In this document: one piece after another, positions 63,749-64,000 of the stretch | Layout: every line of letters begins with the position of its first letter | Numbering within the stretch: the stretch's first letter is position 1 | NCBI GenBank assembly: GCA_035649495.1 | Contig: DASRJL010000020.1 | Span: forward strand, 1 to 64,000 | From: SG8-41 sp035649495 | GTDB taxonomy: Bacteria > Pseudomonadota > Gammaproteobacteria > Burkholderiales > SG8-41 | Direction: 5' to 3' | Length of the DNA: 64,000 nucleotides | Notes under the pieces: generated by a model | Database searches by the model: none | The model's input: the letters and a program-made list of their open reading frames with translations, nothing else | Told to the model about the DNA's origin: nothing | Made by a program: the position numbers and the translations under genes

Positions 63749-64000
63749 CTAAAACCCATCTCAATATCAAGACGAAAACAACAGATAAACACAGAGCGCG
63801 CTGGTGGATGTCTGACTTTGCCTCCGCGATCTCACACATGCTTGAAAGCGCGCAGGTCGGATAGCTTTCCTCAAAAAATCCCTCCTACAACCCGTTGCTC
63901 CGTAGGCACCCCGCTCGGGCAGGAGGGGAAGTCCTCGCGCCTTCCCATTGTTCTTCGGCGCCTAACGGTATGTCTCTATCGTTTCTTAGTTCATTTTCGC
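63749..64000. other. Intergenic tail without recognisable gene
   Basis: About 250 bp of lower GC than the rest of the window, with no coding frame having a ribosome-binding site. A short GC-rich inverted pair (TCCTACAACC... and GGCAGGAGG, about 63889-63930) may be a weak terminator for the cysteine synthase gene. Nothing else was seen. Confidence 0.5.

Noticed and set aside
1..64000. tRNA or rRNA genes
   Set aside because: No cloverleaf with a T-loop GGTTCRA and acceptor pairing, and no 16S/23S conserved segments, were found by reading both strands; a tRNAscan run would settle this.

Overview
The window is high-GC chromosomal DNA and reads as one long stretch of a betaproteobacterium, most likely a member of, or close to, Burkholderiales. 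Two things point there. One is the housekeeping run pmbA / glyA-nrdR-ribD-ribE-ribBA-ribH-nusB-thiL-pgpA-cinA, with a RibBA whose GTP cyclohydrolase II half has lost its zinc cysteines. The other is ten Bug/TctC-type periplasmic carboxylate receptors, each next to catabolic enzymes and none next to the membrane subunits of a TTT transporter. No rRNA, tRNA, phage, CRISPR array or classical insertion sequence was seen.

Layout. 1-4.7 kb: catabolic genes (DUF1932 oxidoreductase, Bug receptor, FMN-dependent hydroxy-acid dehydrogenase, HpaI-type aldolase, GNAT). 4.7-17.5 kb: housekeeping genes (M15 peptidase, cinA C-terminal type, pgpA, thiL, nusB, riboflavin genes, nrdR, glyA, pmbA, darP/yjgA, mogA, DUF2277). 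17.4-30.4 kb: esterase, CoA transferase, acyl-CoA dehydrogenase, CitE-like lyase, two class II aldolases, two Bug receptors, a two-subunit Rieske dioxygenase, a lytic transglycosylase, a ParA ATPase and an amidohydrolase. 30.5-40.3 kb: an envelope-related zone with an entericidin-like lipoprotein, two paralogous secreted proteins carrying three CX10C motifs, two glycine-zipper lipoproteins with sigma-54-type promoters, a zincin lipoprotein, a PilZ-like protein, an MFS transporter and a CBS protein. 40.4-63.7 kb: more catabolic modules (TPP enzyme with ornithine-cyclodeaminase homologue; creatininase-Bug-RraA; cupin-tartrate dehydratase-Bug-Bug; racemase-LigBA; amidohydrolase-Bug-Bug-cyclase; PhzF; Gfo/Idh/MocA-Bug-ketopantoate reductase; CMD; cysteine synthase).

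The most striking feature is between the genes. Around twenty gene boundaries carry short tandem arrays with a constant 7-bp period (in two loci 14 bp) but different unit sequences (GTGACCG, GTGATTG, AAGGATG, CTACCAG, GGATTCG, CTTTCGT and others). Many are built as two inverted arms and would fold as long hairpins in mRNA. At least nine begin on the stop codon of a gene, and two have become the coded N-terminus of a Bug receptor. One pair of inverted arms (61.5-61.9 kb) encloses a frameshifted S23/four-helix-bundle gene, while a pair with the same unit sequence at 5.8 kb is empty, which suggests an element related to rRNA intervening sequences. Three copies of a second inverted-repeat family (CACGGA arms) and two copies of a 58-bp palindrome are also present.

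Start codons were set from ribosome-binding sites, ATGA/GTGA overlaps and family N-termini. Several long open frames antisense to real genes were left out as high-GC artefacts. All functional names come from recognising motifs by eye; no database search was run.
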